A stretch of 64,000 nt of DNA from Streptomyces sp. DvalAA-43 (GTDB lineage: Bacteria; Actinomycetota; Actinomycetes; Streptomycetales; Streptomycetaceae): NCBI RefSeq assembly GCF_900091725.1, contig NZ_FMBW01000031.1, forward strand, positions 124,001 through 188,000. The letters are read 5' to 3'. The notes beneath the pieces are model-generated. The model saw nothing but the letters and a program-made list of their open reading frames with translations. It was not told the DNA's origin and did no database searches. A program made the translations under genes and the position numbers. Every line of letters starts with the position of its first letter. Positions within the stretch are counted from its first letter, which is position 1. Shown here in pieces: positions 18,549 to 26,907 of this stretch.

Positions 18549-19259
18549 TTACTGCGCGACAGGCGTTCTCGTCCTGTGCCGGGACCGGGAACCGGGCCGG
18601 GGCCGGGAACGGGAACGGGGCCGGGCCAGCGGATAGCAGGCGAGGCCGATGAGCACGGCGGTGAAGTGGCCGACGTCGGTGAAGGTGCGGCCGGTGACGA
18701 GGGGGATGCCGTAGAAGACGAGGACGGCGAAGAGGTACACGTACTGCCAGGGTGCCGGGACGCGGTACGTGAGGACGGCGGCGACCCCCGCGAGCGCGTA
18801 ACTGACACCGACATCCAGGGTGTTGGCGGCCGACGGCGCCATGTGCCCGTGCCGGATCGCCCAGGCCAGGACGCCCTCGCCGGCGAGCGTGGCGAGGACG
18901 TGCGCCAGGACGACGACGGCGAACCAGCGCAGGGTGCCGAGCCAGCGCTCGGCGGGGGCGTGGAAGACGGTGTACAGGACGGCGTACGGGAACCAGAGGC
19001 CGCCGTCGATCCAGAAGGCGCTGGCGATCAGGACGCGTACGGGGTCCTGGGAGAGTTCATGGATATTGGTCGAGCGCTGGCGCAGGAAGTCCTCTTCGAA
19101 GTCCGGTGACATCTGGTGGACGATGACCGTGGTGACGAAGAGCGCGGCCAGCCAGATGTAGGTGCCGGGTGCGCTGCGGATCCAGTAGCCGGCGCTGCGG
19201 AGCCACGAGCCGGCGGTGGTGCGGTGCCGGGTGGGCGGTGCGGGGCTGCTCGGAGTCAT
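18549..19259 (-). CDS. Rhomboid-like integral membrane protein
   Basis: About 236 residues with roughly six hydrophobic segments. The ATG at 19259 is chosen over an upstream extension of the open frame that overlaps the next gene. Two motifs resemble the rhomboid dyad: a GVSYALAG segment (GxS in helix 4) and GHFTAVLIG (His in helix 6). It lacks the exact GASG motif of active proteases, so it may be an inactive rhomboid-like protein of the kind common in Streptomyces. The C-terminal 25 residues are a highly basic Arg/Ser/Pro tail. Confidence 0.7.
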   Translation of the reverse strand: MTPSSPAPPTRHRTTAGSWLRSAGYWIRSAPGTYIWLAALFVTTVIVHQMSPDFEEDFLRQRSTNIHELSQDPVRVLIASAFWIDGGLWFPYAVLYTVFHAPAERWLGTLRWFAVVVLAHVLATLAGEGVLAWAIRHGHMAPSAANTLDVGVSYALAGVAAVLTYRVPAPWQYVYLFAVLVFYGIPLVTGRTFTDVGHFTAVLIGLACYPLARPRSRSRPRPGSRSRHRTRTPVAQ

Positions 19260-19279
19260 AACCGATTGACGCACGGCCC

Positions 19280-19285
19280 TACGAT
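19280..19285 (+). promoter_or_regulatory. Putative -10 box of leaderless APH-like gene
   Basis: TACGAT lies seven bases before the GTG start. The whole gap to the divergent rhomboid-like gene is only 33 bp, leaving no room for a leader. Confidence 0.5.
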
Positions 19286-19292
19286 CGTCGGC

Positions 19293-20195
19293 GTGATCGA
19301 CATTCCGGAGGGGCTCATCGCCACCCAGTCCAAGTACAACGGCGCCGCCGGGCGGGCATTCCTGGCGGCGTTGCCGGGGCGGGCCGCCGAGTTCCTGGAG
19401 CGGTGGGGGCTGCGGCGGGATGGCGGGGCGTTCCACGGGGTGTGTGCGCTGGTGCTCCCGGTGGTGCGGGTGGCGGACGACCGTCGGGCGGCGCTGAAGC
19501 TCCAACTGGTGGACGAGGAGACGGCGGGCGAGCCGGTCGCGCTGCGGGTGTGGGGTGAGGCGGGCGCGGGGGCGGTGGGTCTGCTGGACCACGATGCCGC
19601 GACGGGGACGCTGCTGCTGGAGCGGCTGGACGGGCACCGCTCGCTGGAGGCGGTGGCGGACGTGCGCGAGGCGACGGGGATCCTGGCCGGGCTGCTGGCC
19701 CGGCTGACGTCCGTACCCGCCCCGCCGGACAGCGGGCTGCGGGGGCTGGGCGACCTGGCGGAACGGATGCTGGCGGCGGCGCCGGGGGCGGTGGCGGAGC
19801 TGGCCGACGCGGCGGAGGCGCGGCTGCTCGCCGACTGCGCGGCGGCGGTGCGGGAGGTCGCGGGGGAGCCGGGGGACCGGTTGCTGCACTGGGACCTGCA
19901 CTACGGCAACGTGCTGGCCGACGGGGCGGGCCGGTGGGTGGCCATCGACCCGAAGCCGCTGGCCGGCGATCCGGGCTTCGAGCTGCTGCCGGCCCTGGTC
20001 AACCGGTTCGACCCGGCGGCGGTCCGGTGGCGGTTCGACCTGCTGACGGGTGCGCCGGGCCTGGACCGGGAGCGGGCGCTGGCCTGGACGCTGGGGCGGG
20101 TGCTGCAGAACGCGCTGTGGGACGTGGCGGACGGCCGGCGGCGGCTGGACCCGAACCAGGCGGAGATCGCACGGCAGTTGCTGGGGCGGGGCTGA
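19293..20195 (+). CDS. Aminoglycoside/hydroxyurea phosphotransferase family kinase
   Basis: Cytosolic kinase-fold protein of 300 residues. The Brenner motif LLHWDLHYGNVL is at residues 197-208 with catalytic Asp201, followed by the Mg-binding AIDPKPLAGDPGFEL with Asp219. This matches the APH(6)/hydroxyurea phosphotransferase subgroup, which phosphorylates hydroxyl groups of streptomycin-like drugs or hydroxyurea. Such genes are common in Streptomyces without clear resistance roles. The GTG start is chosen for the -10-like box seven bases upstream and because the frame further upstream overlaps the divergent gene. The actual substrate is unproven. Confidence 0.82.
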   Translation: MIDIPEGLIATQSKYNGAAGRAFLAALPGRAAEFLERWGLRRDGGAFHGVCALVLPVVRVADDRRAALKLQLVDEETAGEPVALRVWGEAGAGAVGLLDHDAATGTLLLERLDGHRSLEAVADVREATGILAGLLARLTSVPAPPDSGLRGLGDLAERMLAAAPGAVAELADAAEARLLADCAAAVREVAGEPGDRLLHWDLHYGNVLADGAGRWVAIDPKPLAGDPGFELLPALVNRFDPAAVRWRFDLLTGAPGLDRERALAWTLGRVLQNALWDVADGRRRLDPNQAEIARQLLGRG

Positions 20196-20370
20196 CGGGG
20201 CGCGATTCCGTCGAGGCCGGGGCGAGGTTCCGCTTCGGGACCGGGTGCGATGCGCTCCGTGACGGGCGTGGGTGCGATGCCTTCCGCGACCCGCGGGGGC
20301 GGGGCGGTCGGCCCGGGGAAACCGCCTTGCGGCCCGTGCGGGCGGCAGGGATGCTGGCCCGCCGGAGGCG

Positions 20371-20880
20371 ATGACGATGACCGGTGTGGTGCTGAAGCTG
20401 TCGGTACGCGATCTGGTGGCCGCGGACCTCGCGTCGTGCGGGTGGGCCGGGTCCGGACACCATCTGGCCGGTGTCGCACGGCAGTTGGAGCGTGTCCGGC
20501 TCGGCGAGGTGGACTACCTCGCGGTCTGCTCCGTGGCGGACATTCCCGTGGCGAAGGGCGGCGTCGACTACCGGGTCGAGGAGGGCGCCGGAACCCTGTG
20601 GCAGCTGGCGGTCCATCCCGCCCTGCAGTCGTGCGGGATCGGCACCCTCCTCGTCGGGGCCGCGGAGCTCCGGATCAGGAAGCGCGGTCTGCGCCGGGCC
20701 GAACTCGGTGTGGAGGAGTCCAACCCCCGGGCGCGGGCGCTGTACGAACGACTGGGCTATGTCGCCTACGACCGCCGGCCCGACGCGTGGGACGAGCAGG
20801 CCCCGGACGGATCGCTGCGCCGCCACGAAACGATGTGCACGCTGATGCGCAAGGAGCTCCCGGGCCCGGGACGCCCTTGA
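20371..20880 (+). CDS. GNAT family N-acetyltransferase
   Basis: About 169 residues with the GNAT acetyl-CoA site: LAVHPALQSCGIGTLLVGAA is motif A (Q-x-x-G-x-G), and ARALYERLGYV is motif B. The ATG is preceded by GGAGGCG. It may transfer an acetyl group to a small amine or a protein N-terminus; the target is unknown. The frame opens upstream at 20272, but that stretch has no ribosome-binding site and biased composition. Confidence 0.85.
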   Translation: MTMTGVVLKLSVRDLVAADLASCGWAGSGHHLAGVARQLERVRLGEVDYLAVCSVADIPVAKGGVDYRVEEGAGTLWQLAVHPALQSCGIGTLLVGAAELRIRKRGLRRAELGVEESNPRARALYERLGYVAYDRRPDAWDEQAPDGSLRRHETMCTLMRKELPGPGRP

Positions 20881-20916
20881 GGGGGCGTTGTCAGTGGCAT
20901 GGGCCACGATGGGGGC

Positions 20917-21597
20917 ATGGCGCGCAGCAACAGCAGGAAGACGGACACCATCGCGACGGCTCGGCGGCCGGAGGTGCGGCTCCCACCCCTCGTTCCGTAC
21001 GACGGCGAGGGCCTGGAGCCGGACGGGGACTACGACGGAGTCCGGTTCGAGGGCACGGATCTGGCGGACGAGTCGGGTCCGGGTGCCCGGTTCATGGACT
21101 GCGCCCTGGACGGCTGCGCGCTCGACCGCGCGGAGCTGATCAGGGCCCGCTTCATCGACTCGGTGCTGACGGGCGTACGGGGCGTGGGCACCGATCTCGC
21201 GGGGGCCTCGCTGCGCGACGTGGAGGTGGTGGACGCCCGGCTGGGCGGGGTGCAGCTGCACGGCGCGGTGCTGGAGCGGGTGCTCGTGCGCGGCGGCAAG
21301 ATCGACTACCTGAATCTGCGCAAGGCCCGGCTCAAGGACGTGGTGTTCGAGGGCTGTGTGCTGTCCGAGCCGGATTTCGGTGACGCGCAGCTGGTGCGGG
21401 TGGAGTTCCGTGACTGTGTGCTGAAGCGGGCCGACTTCAGCTCGGTGCGGATGGAGTCGGTGGATCTGCGCGCGGTCGCGGAGCTGGACATCGCGCGTGG
21501 GGTGGAGCGGCTGTCGGGTGCGGTGATCAGCCCGGCACAGCTGATGGAGCTGGCGCCGGCGTTCGCGGCGCAGATCGGGGTGCGCGTGGAGGCATAG
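20917..21597 (+). CDS. Pentapeptide-repeat protein
   Basis: About 226 residues made largely of A(D/N)Lxx-type pentapeptide repeats from about residue 35 to 185: units such as TDLAG ASLRD, VQLHG AVLER, ARLKD VVFEG and ADFSS VRMES. Such repeats form a right-handed quadrilateral beta-helix; some members mimic DNA, but most have no known role. A hydrophilic N-terminus precedes the helix. Start ATG at 20917 lies six bases after CACGAT, a possible leaderless promoter; ATG 20899 is the alternative. It is followed by a hairpin and a convergent gene. Confidence 0.85.
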   Translation: MARSNSRKTDTIATARRPEVRLPPLVPYDGEGLEPDGDYDGVRFEGTDLADESGPGARFMDCALDGCALDRAELIRARFIDSVLTGVRGVGTDLAGASLRDVEVVDARLGGVQLHGAVLERVLVRGGKIDYLNLRKARLKDVVFEGCVLSEPDFGDAQLVRVEFRDCVLKRADFSSVRMESVDLRAVAELDIARGVERLSGAVISPAQLMELAPAFAAQIGVRVEA

Positions 21598-21610
21598 GGC
21601 CTTTCGCGCG

Positions 21611-21639
21611 GACCGGGGCCCGGGGGCCCGGGGCCGGTC
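21611..21639. terminator. GC-rich hairpin between convergent genes
   Basis: GACCGG at the left and CCGGTC at the right enclose GGCCC and GGGCC segments that can pair further. It is the only structure between the pentapeptide gene and the convergent unknown gene. Confidence 0.4.
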
Positions 21640-21659
21640 GGGGTCGGATACGGCGGAAG

Positions 21660-22157
21660 TCAGATACGGGGGAAGCGGGCCTGGAGGTCCCAGATCACGG
21701 GGTTGTCGGCGAGACCTTCGTGCATGTCGGCGAGGTCGGCGATCAGATCGTGCAGGAAGTCGCGGGCCTCGCGGCGCAGCAGCGAGTGGCTGAAGGTGAG
21801 CGGGGGCTCCTCGCCGGGCATCCAGTCCGCTTCCACGTCGACCCAGCCGAAGCGGCGCTCGAAGAGCATCCGGTCGGACGATTCGGTGAAGTCCAGCTCG
21901 GCGAACTGCCTGCGGTGCGAGCGGTTGCCGCGCGGGTCCTGGTCGATCTGCTCGACGATGTCGCACAGCGCCCACGCGAAGTCGAGCACCGGCACCCATC
22001 CCCAGGCTGTGGATACCTCGCGGTCCTCCTTGGTGTCCGCGAGGTAGACGTCCCCGGAGAACAGATCGTGCCGCAGGGCGTGGACGTCCGCGCGGCGGTA
22101 GTCGGTCTGCGGGGGATCGGGGAAACGTCGGGAGAGGGAGTAGCCGATGTCGAGCAC
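21660..22157 (-). CDS. Conserved-looking acidic protein of unknown function
   Basis: 165 residues starting at GTG with CACCAT six bases upstream (possible leaderless start). It is acidic and aromatic-rich (WGWVPVLDFAWALCDIVEQ, FGWVDVEADWMPGEEPPLTF), has no signal peptide and no transmembrane segment. The mid-part FTESSDRMLFERRFGWV alternates in a way that suggests beta strands. I do not recognise the family. Codon usage is typical of real genes here. Neighbours give no functional hint: a pentapeptide protein downstream (convergent) and the senR gene beyond its own start. Confidence 0.75.
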   Translation of the reverse strand: MLDIGYSLSRRFPDPPQTDYRRADVHALRHDLFSGDVYLADTKEDREVSTAWGWVPVLDFAWALCDIVEQIDQDPRGNRSHRRQFAELDFTESSDRMLFERRFGWVDVEADWMPGEEPPLTFSHSLLRREARDFLHDLIADLADMHEGLADNPVIWDLQARFPRI

Positions 22158-22245
22158 GCTTCGATGGTGTCATGCCCGCAGGGGCCCCGGCGCCGGGGCG
22201 GCCGGAGGCCGGGCCCGGACCCTCCGCCCCTGCGGCAGTGGGCGC

Positions 22246-22875
22246 CTACGGCAGCAGTCGCTGTTCCTTGGCGACGGCGACGGCGCCCGCGCGGGTGTCG
22301 ACGCCGAGCTTGTCGTAGATCCGCCCGAGGTGGGTCTTGACCGTGGCCTCGCTGATGAACAGGGCGCGGGCGATGTCGCGGTTGCCCAGGCCCTGGGAGA
22401 GCTGGGCCAGGATGTCGAGCTCGCGGTCGGTGAGGGTGGGCAGGGGCTTGCGCATCCGGGCCATGACGCGGCTGGCCACCGGCGGGGAGAGCGTCGTACG
22501 GCCCTGGGCGGCCGAGCGGATCGCGGCGAAGAGCTCCTCGGGGCGCTCGGCCTTCAGCAGATAGCCGGTGGCGCCCGCCTCGATGGCCCGGGTGATGTCG
22601 GCGTCCGTGTCGTACGTGGTGAGGACCAGCACATGGACGCCGGTGGCGGCGATCCGGCGGGTGGCCTCGACACCGTCGATGCCCTCGCCGAGCTGGAGGT
22701 CCATCAGGACGACGTCCGGGGTGAGCTTGGCGGCCAGGGCGACGGCCTCCTCGCCGCTGCCGGCCTCGCCGACCACCTCGATGTCCGGTTCGCTGCCGAG
22801 GAGGGCGAGCAGACCGGCGCGTACGACGACGTGGTCGTCGCAGAGCAGGATGCGTACGGGCGGCGTCGCGGTCAT
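22246..22875 (-). CDS. senR: LuxR/NarL-type response regulator (SenR-like)
   Basis: 209 residues: a receiver domain with acidic pocket Asp13/Asp14 and phospho-acceptor Asp59 (VVLMDLQ), a YLLK segment near 107, then a C-terminal LuxR helix-turn-helix (LTDRELDILAQLSQGLGNRDIA). Its ATG overlaps the stop of the sensor kinase gene by four bases. Together with the divergent hbpS gene this matches the SenS-SenR-HbpS redox system described in Streptomyces reticuli, where SenR controls hbpS, furS-cpeB and its own operon. Assignment rests on gene order and family, not on a search. An open frame runs further upstream through the kinase gene but is a shadow. Confidence 0.85.
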   Translation of the reverse strand: MTATPPVRILLCDDHVVVRAGLLALLGSEPDIEVVGEAGSGEEAVALAAKLTPDVVLMDLQLGEGIDGVEATRRIAATGVHVLVLTTYDTDADITRAIEAGATGYLLKAERPEELFAAIRSAAQGRTTLSPPVASRVMARMRKPLPTLTDRELDILAQLSQGLGNRDIARALFISEATVKTHLGRIYDKLGVDTRAGAVAVAKEQRLLP

Positions 22876-24242
22876 GCGGGCTCCTCCGGGGCGGGCGGCG
22901 GGGCGGCGGTGGGGGTGAGGGGAACGGCGGCGGACAGCACCGTACCCTCGCCCGGTGCCGACTCGATCGTCAGCGTGCCGCCGAGCTGGTGCAGCCGGGC
23001 GCGGATCGCGGGCAGCCCGTGACCGCGCACGCTGCCGGTGGTCCGGGCGGCCCCGGTGGGGGTGAAGCCCTGTCCGTTGTCGGCGACGTCCAGGACGACC
23101 CGGTCGTCGAGATGGGTCAGGGTCAGCGCCGCCTCCGTCGCGTGCGCGTGCTCCTTCACATTGGCCAGGGCGCCCTGGGCGATGCGCAGCAGTGCGGACT
23201 GCACCCGGTCGGGCAGCGCGGGGTGCCCTTCCCCCTCCACATGGCAGCGGACGGTGAGCCGCCCCTGTGCCTGTGCCGTCTCGCGGGCGGCCAGTGCGTG
23301 CAGGGCCGCCTCCAGGCCGCCGCCCTCGGCGAGGTCGGCCGGTGCCAGGTCGTGGACGAAGCGGCGGGCCTCGGCGAGGTTGCGCTCCGCGATGCCGGTG
23401 GCGGTACGGACGTGGCGGCGGGCGGTCGCCGGGTCGGCGTCCCAGGTGCGGTCGGCGGCCTGGAGCAGCATCTGCTGGCTGGACAGGCCCTGGGCGAGGG
23501 TGTCGTGGATCTCCATGGAGAGCCGCTGGCGTTCGGCGAGGGTGCCCTCGCGGCGCTCGGTGGCGGCCAGTTCGCGGCGGGTGCGCAGCAGGTCGTCGAT
23601 GAGTTCGCGCTGCCGCTCGGACAGTTCGCGCTGGCGCCCGGCCTGACGCCGCATATGGACGAAGACCGCCGTCGCGACCGCTGCCACGGCGGGCGGGGCG
23701 AGTACCAGATTCGGGTCGAAGCCCTCGGCCAGCCGCAGTTGCGCGGCGACGACGAACAGCGTGAGCAGGGCGACGAGCGCGAGCGCGGCGCGCGGCGGGA
23801 GGATGCGCAGCCCGGTGAAGAAGAGCGGCACCGCGCACCACGCGAAGCTCGGCGCGAGGACGACCAGCACCATCCACACGGCGACCAGCACCCCCAGCCA
23901 CACCAGCGAGCGCGGGGTCGGACGCGAGCCGAGCACCGGCCCGAGCACGTACAGCACGGCGAGGGCGACGGAGAGCGCGATGATCCACGGGGTGCGGGCC
24001 TCGCCGGGGTGGCGCAGCAGGAAGCGGGTGAGCGAGGCGCCGAGCAGCAGGAAGAACGCGGCGTGCATCAGCAGCGTGAGCCACCGGGCGTCCGGATCGC
24101 CGGGCGCTCCTTCCGTACCGGGGCCGGGCGTTCGTCCCTCGCCAGAGGGCGTCCCTCCCGTGCCGGGGCCGGGCGTCCCTTCCGTGCCAGAGGGCGTCCC
24201 TCCCGCGTCGGGGCCGGATGCCGGCGGGGTCCGGTGCTTCAC
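22872..24242 (-). CDS. senS: Sensor histidine kinase, HisKA_3 type (SenS-like)
   Basis: 456-residue membrane kinase. After a repetitive Gly/Pro/Thr N-terminus of about 48 residues come several transmembrane helices (first about 56-78), then the HisKA_3 dimerisation helix with phospho-acceptor His246 (QRLSMEIHDTLAQGLSSQ), and the HATPase domain with DNGQGF. Start is GTG with GAGG upstream. In S. reticuli SenS senses redox stress through interaction with the extracellular haem-binding HbpS; the divergent hbpS-like gene here supports the same role. The repeat-rich N-terminus (TPGPGTxGTPSG units) is unusual and may be lineage-specific. Confidence 0.88.
   Translation of the reverse strand: MKHRTPPASGPDAGGTPSGTEGTPGPGTGGTPSGEGRTPGPGTEGAPGDPDARWLTLLMHAAFFLLLGASLTRFLLRHPGEARTPWIIALSVALAVLYVLGPVLGSRPTPRSLVWLGVLVAVWMVLVVLAPSFAWCAVPLFFTGLRILPPRAALALVALLTLFVVAAQLRLAEGFDPNLVLAPPAVAAVATAVFVHMRRQAGRQRELSERQRELIDDLLRTRRELAATERREGTLAERQRLSMEIHDTLAQGLSSQQMLLQAADRTWDADPATARRHVRTATGIAERNLAEARRFVHDLAPADLAEGGGLEAALHALAARETAQAQGRLTVRCHVEGEGHPALPDRVQSALLRIAQGALANVKEHAHATEAALTLTHLDDRVVLDVADNGQGFTPTGAARTTGSVRGHGLPAIRARLHQLGGTLTIESAPGEGTVLSAAVPLTPTAAPPPAPEEPA
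24110..24215. repeat. Imperfect tandem repeats in the 5' end of senS
   Basis: Two copies of CCAGAGGGCGTCCCTCCCG lie about 56 bases apart, each followed by a CGGGGCCGG element, giving the repeated TPSGEG/TPGPGT peptide units at the kinase N-terminus. Unit length is a multiple of three, so the frame is kept. Confidence 0.6.
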
Positions 24243-24465
24243 CTCGTACCTCGCTCCTCACCATCAGCGGCGCCGCTGACCTGCACGGACGGATCCATGG
24301 TCACCCCGGATGACCACGCCCGCATCAACCGATCGGCTGATGGGGACGTCGACCGTCCCGCGTGCGGTGTCGAGCCGGTCCGTCGACCGTACGGGGCCGG
24401 ACGCGGCCGGAGGATCGATGACAGAGCCGAACACGCTCGTCCACCCCGCTGAGGAGTTCACCCCC

Positions 24466-25020
24466 ATGAAGAAGCTGTCGCTGCGCACCCGTGTCCTGAC
24501 CGGTGCCGTCGTCGTCGCCCTCGGCGCCGGGACCTTCGGCGCGATGTCCGCCAGCGCCTCGACCCCGGCCGCCGCGCCCGCCGCCGCCGTCAAGGCCGAC
24601 GCCGCGAACCGCAACCTCCAGCAGACCACCCACCTGACGCTGGCCGCCGCCACCAAGGCCGCCCAGGCCGCCCTCGACGCCGCGAAGAAGGAGAACCAGC
24701 GCGTCTCCGTCGCCGTCGTCGACCGCAACGGCAACACCGTCCTCACTCTGCGCGGCGACGGCGCGGGCCCGCAGGCCTACGAGTCCGCCGTGAAGAAGGC
24801 GTACACCGCGGTCTCCTGGAACGCCCCCACCTCCGAGCTGGCCCAGCGCCTGACGAACGCCCCCACCCTGAAGGACATCCCCGGCACCCTGTTCCTCGCG
24901 GGCGGCGCCCCGGTGCAGGTCAAGGGCGCCCCGATCGCGGGCATCGGCGTGGCCGGCGCCCCGAGCGGCGACCTCGACGAGAAGTTCGCCCAGGCCGGCG
25001 TCGCCTCCCTCACCAAGTAA
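24466..25020 (+). CDS. hbpS: Secreted haem-binding protein, GlcG/HbpS family
   Basis: 184 residues. The first 35 or so (MKKLSLRTRVLTGAVVVALG...) are a signal peptide ending in an Ala-rich AxA region. The mature part has the GlcG/HbpS fold: a helical N-terminus (LTLAAATKAAQAALDAAKKE), the VSVAVVDRNGNTVLTLRGDG strand pair, and the C-terminal GAPIAGIGVAGAPSGDLDEK loop. In S. reticuli HbpS binds haem, oligomerises outside the cell and modulates SenS. The divergent senS-senR pair supports that role. ATG at 24466 follows GAGGAG; upstream in-frame ATGs would add a non-signal extension. Confidence 0.88.
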   Translation: MKKLSLRTRVLTGAVVVALGAGTFGAMSASASTPAAAPAAAVKADAANRNLQQTTHLTLAAATKAAQAALDAAKKENQRVSVAVVDRNGNTVLTLRGDGAGPQAYESAVKKAYTAVSWNAPTSELAQRLTNAPTLKDIPGTLFLAGGAPVQVKGAPIAGIGVAGAPSGDLDEKFAQAGVASLTK

Positions 25021-25064
25021 CGACCCCGCCCGGCACCGGCCGGGCCGAGCGACAGGAGTACGAC

Positions 25065-25661
25065 ATGAACGCCCTCGATCGACAACTGCTCGACGCCGCA
25101 CGCACCGGCGACACCGACCGGGTGCGGACCGCGATCGAGGGCGGAGCCCGGCCGGACTGCCGTGACGAGGAGCTGCGCACCCCGCTGCTCCTCGCCGTCC
25201 ACGGCGACCACGTCGAGGCCGCCCGGCTGCTGGTCGCGGCCGGCGCCGACCCCGACGCGCAGGACAGGCGCGAGGAGAGCCCCTGGCTGGCGACCGGGGT
25301 CACCGGCAGCGTCCCGATGCTGCACGTCCTGCTGCCGGCGGGCCCCGATCTGAAGCTCCGCAACCGTTTCGGCGGCATCGCGCTGATCCCGGCGAGCGAG
25401 CGCGGCCACGCCGCCTACGTACGGGAGCTGCTGAGGGTCACCGACATCGACGTCGACCACGTCAACCGGCTCGGCTGGACGGCCCTGCTGGAGGCCGTGA
25501 TCCTCGGCGACGGCGGCCGGGCCCACCAGGAGGTCATCGAGCTCCTGCTCGCGGCCGGTGCACGGGCGGACCTGCCGGACGGCGAGGGGACGACGGCGCT
25601 GGAACACGCGGAGCGCCGCGGCTTCGCGCGGATCGCCGCGCTGCTGCGGGACGCCCGGTGA
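25065..25661 (+). CDS. Ankyrin-repeat protein
   Basis: 198 residues holding about five ankyrin repeats: LLDAARTGDTDRVRTAIEGG, then TPLLLAVHGDHVEAARLLVAAGADP, GVTGSVPMLHVLL, GRTALLEAV-like (LGWTALLEAVILGDGG) and TTALEHAERRGFARIAALL. It has no signal peptide, so it is cytosolic. The ATG is preceded by GACAGGAG. It follows hbpS by 44 bp and overlaps the next gene (GTGA), so all three may be co-transcribed. Ankyrin proteins next to haem or catalase genes are known in other bacteria (AnkB of Pseudomonas), a possible but unproven parallel. Confidence 0.85.
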   Translation: MNALDRQLLDAARTGDTDRVRTAIEGGARPDCRDEELRTPLLLAVHGDHVEAARLLVAAGADPDAQDRREESPWLATGVTGSVPMLHVLLPAGPDLKLRNRFGGIALIPASERGHAAYVRELLRVTDIDVDHVNRLGWTALLEAVILGDGGRAHQEVIELLLAAGARADLPDGEGTTALEHAERRGFARIAALLRDAR

Positions 25662-26791
25662 GCGCGCGCCGCGCGGTGTCGGCGCTCGCCGCGGCGCTGG
25701 TCCTCGCGGGCTGCGCGGCCGGTACGCCCGCCGGTCCGGCCGCGTCCCGTACGCACTCCGGCGCACCGGCGGCCCCGGCCCCGTCCCCCTCGGCGGGCAG
25801 GGCCGCCCCGCACGGCACCCTCCTCGTCGCGGACTTCGGCGGCGACACCGTGACGTTCGTCGACCCGGACCCCGGCCAGGACCGGCACACCCTCGGCTCC
25901 GTCGAGGTCGGCACCGCCCCCTACGGCCTCGTCGTCGACGGCGAGGGGCTGGCCTGGGTGGCGACCGCCGAGGGGGTCGCGGTCGTCGACACGGCGAAGC
26001 GCACCCGCCTGGCCCGGATTCCGTACAGGACGCGGACCGGGCCGGTCACGACCGGTGAGTACCGGGGCGGCGGCATGGGGATCGCCCTGGCCCCGGACGG
26101 CCGGCACGTCTACGTCGGCGTCCATGTGCCCGGCCGCGACGGCGTGCTGGAGATCGTCGACACCGCGACCCGCGAGGTGACCGGCACGGTGCCGGTCGGC
26201 CGCCGCCCCTTCGACGTGGACGTCTCGCCGGACGGCACCGAGGTGTACGTCACCGGCCACGACTCCTTCGACGTCACGGCGGTGGACCCGGCGACGCGCG
26301 GGACCCGGCGCTTCGAGGTCGCCCCGTACGGCACCGAGGGCGGCCTCGGCTCCTGGCTGAAGCCGCACCACGCCGTCGTACGCCCCGCCGACGGCAAGCT
26401 GTTGCTGCCGTTCGAGGGCGAACGGCTCGTCGTCCTCGATCCGCGCACCGGGCGGAGCACCGTCGAGCCGATGACCGCCGACACCCACCAGCACGGCGCG
26501 ACGCTCGCCCCCGACGGCACCCTGCTCGTCGTCGGCACCGGCCCGATCCTCTCCGAGGACCGGGGCCCCTCCCTGACCATCCGCACCCCCGGGGGCGCCG
26601 AGCGCGTCGTACCGCTGGACGGGCCGCACGAGGACGTCGCGGTCTCCGACGACGGCCGTACCGCGTACGTCACGGAGGGCTTCACCCGCGACGGGTACGG
26701 CAACGGCATCACCGTCGTCGATCTCACGGGCGCGAAGCGGCCGTTCGAGGTGGTCGCGGGCGCCCGCCCGCTGGGGATCGCCGTCCTCTGA
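25658..26791 (+). CDS. Beta-propeller lipoprotein, YncE-like
   Basis: 377 residues with a type II signal peptide: a hydrophobic stretch ending in LAGC gives a lipid-anchored Cys near residue 20. A Ser/Pro/Ala linker is followed by a seven-bladed propeller with repeated APDGRHVYVGVHVPG, SPDGTEVYVTGHDS and SDDGRTAYVTEGF blades (YVTN/YncE pattern). Probably sits on the outer face of the membrane; YncE-like proteins have no agreed function. The GTG start overlaps the ankyrin gene stop by four bases, indicating coupling. Confidence 0.82.
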   Translation: MSARRAVSALAAALVLAGCAAGTPAGPAASRTHSGAPAAPAPSPSAGRAAPHGTLLVADFGGDTVTFVDPDPGQDRHTLGSVEVGTAPYGLVVDGEGLAWVATAEGVAVVDTAKRTRLARIPYRTRTGPVTTGEYRGGGMGIALAPDGRHVYVGVHVPGRDGVLEIVDTATREVTGTVPVGRRPFDVDVSPDGTEVYVTGHDSFDVTAVDPATRGTRRFEVAPYGTEGGLGSWLKPHHAVVRPADGKLLLPFEGERLVVLDPRTGRSTVEPMTADTHQHGATLAPDGTLLVVGTGPILSEDRGPSLTIRTPGGAERVVPLDGPHEDVAVSDDGRTAYVTEGFTRDGYGNGITVVDLTGAKRPFEVVAGARPLGIAVL

Positions 26792-26823
26792 GCCGCAATC
26801 CCGCCAACCGGGCATTCCGCCCC

Positions 26824-26829
26824 TAGGAT
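26824..26829 (+). promoter_or_regulatory. Putative -10 box of a leaderless M1 peptidase gene
   Basis: TAGGAT lies seven bases before the GTG start at 26837; no ribosome-binding site is present. Confidence 0.5.
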
Positions 26830-26836
26830 CGCCGGT

Positions 26837-26907
26837 GTGGATCAGCGAACACCTGTACCCAGTGTGGATCGGCGAACACCTGTGCCTGGCCCGGATCGGC
26901 GAACACC
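26837..26907 (+). repeat. 27-bp tandem repeat over the M1 peptidase start
   Basis: GTGGATCAGCGAACACCTGT begins a 27-base unit that recurs at 26864 (GTGGATCGGCGAACACCTGT) and partly at 26891. The first two copies each begin with an in-frame GTG, so each is a possible start codon. Confidence 0.8.

Noticed and set aside
22246..24264. A 672-codon frame joining the response regulator to upstream sequence
   Set aside because: Only the last 209 codons are meaningful; the upstream part is the antisense-like alternate frame of the kinase gene, which ends with a normal 4-bp overlap.
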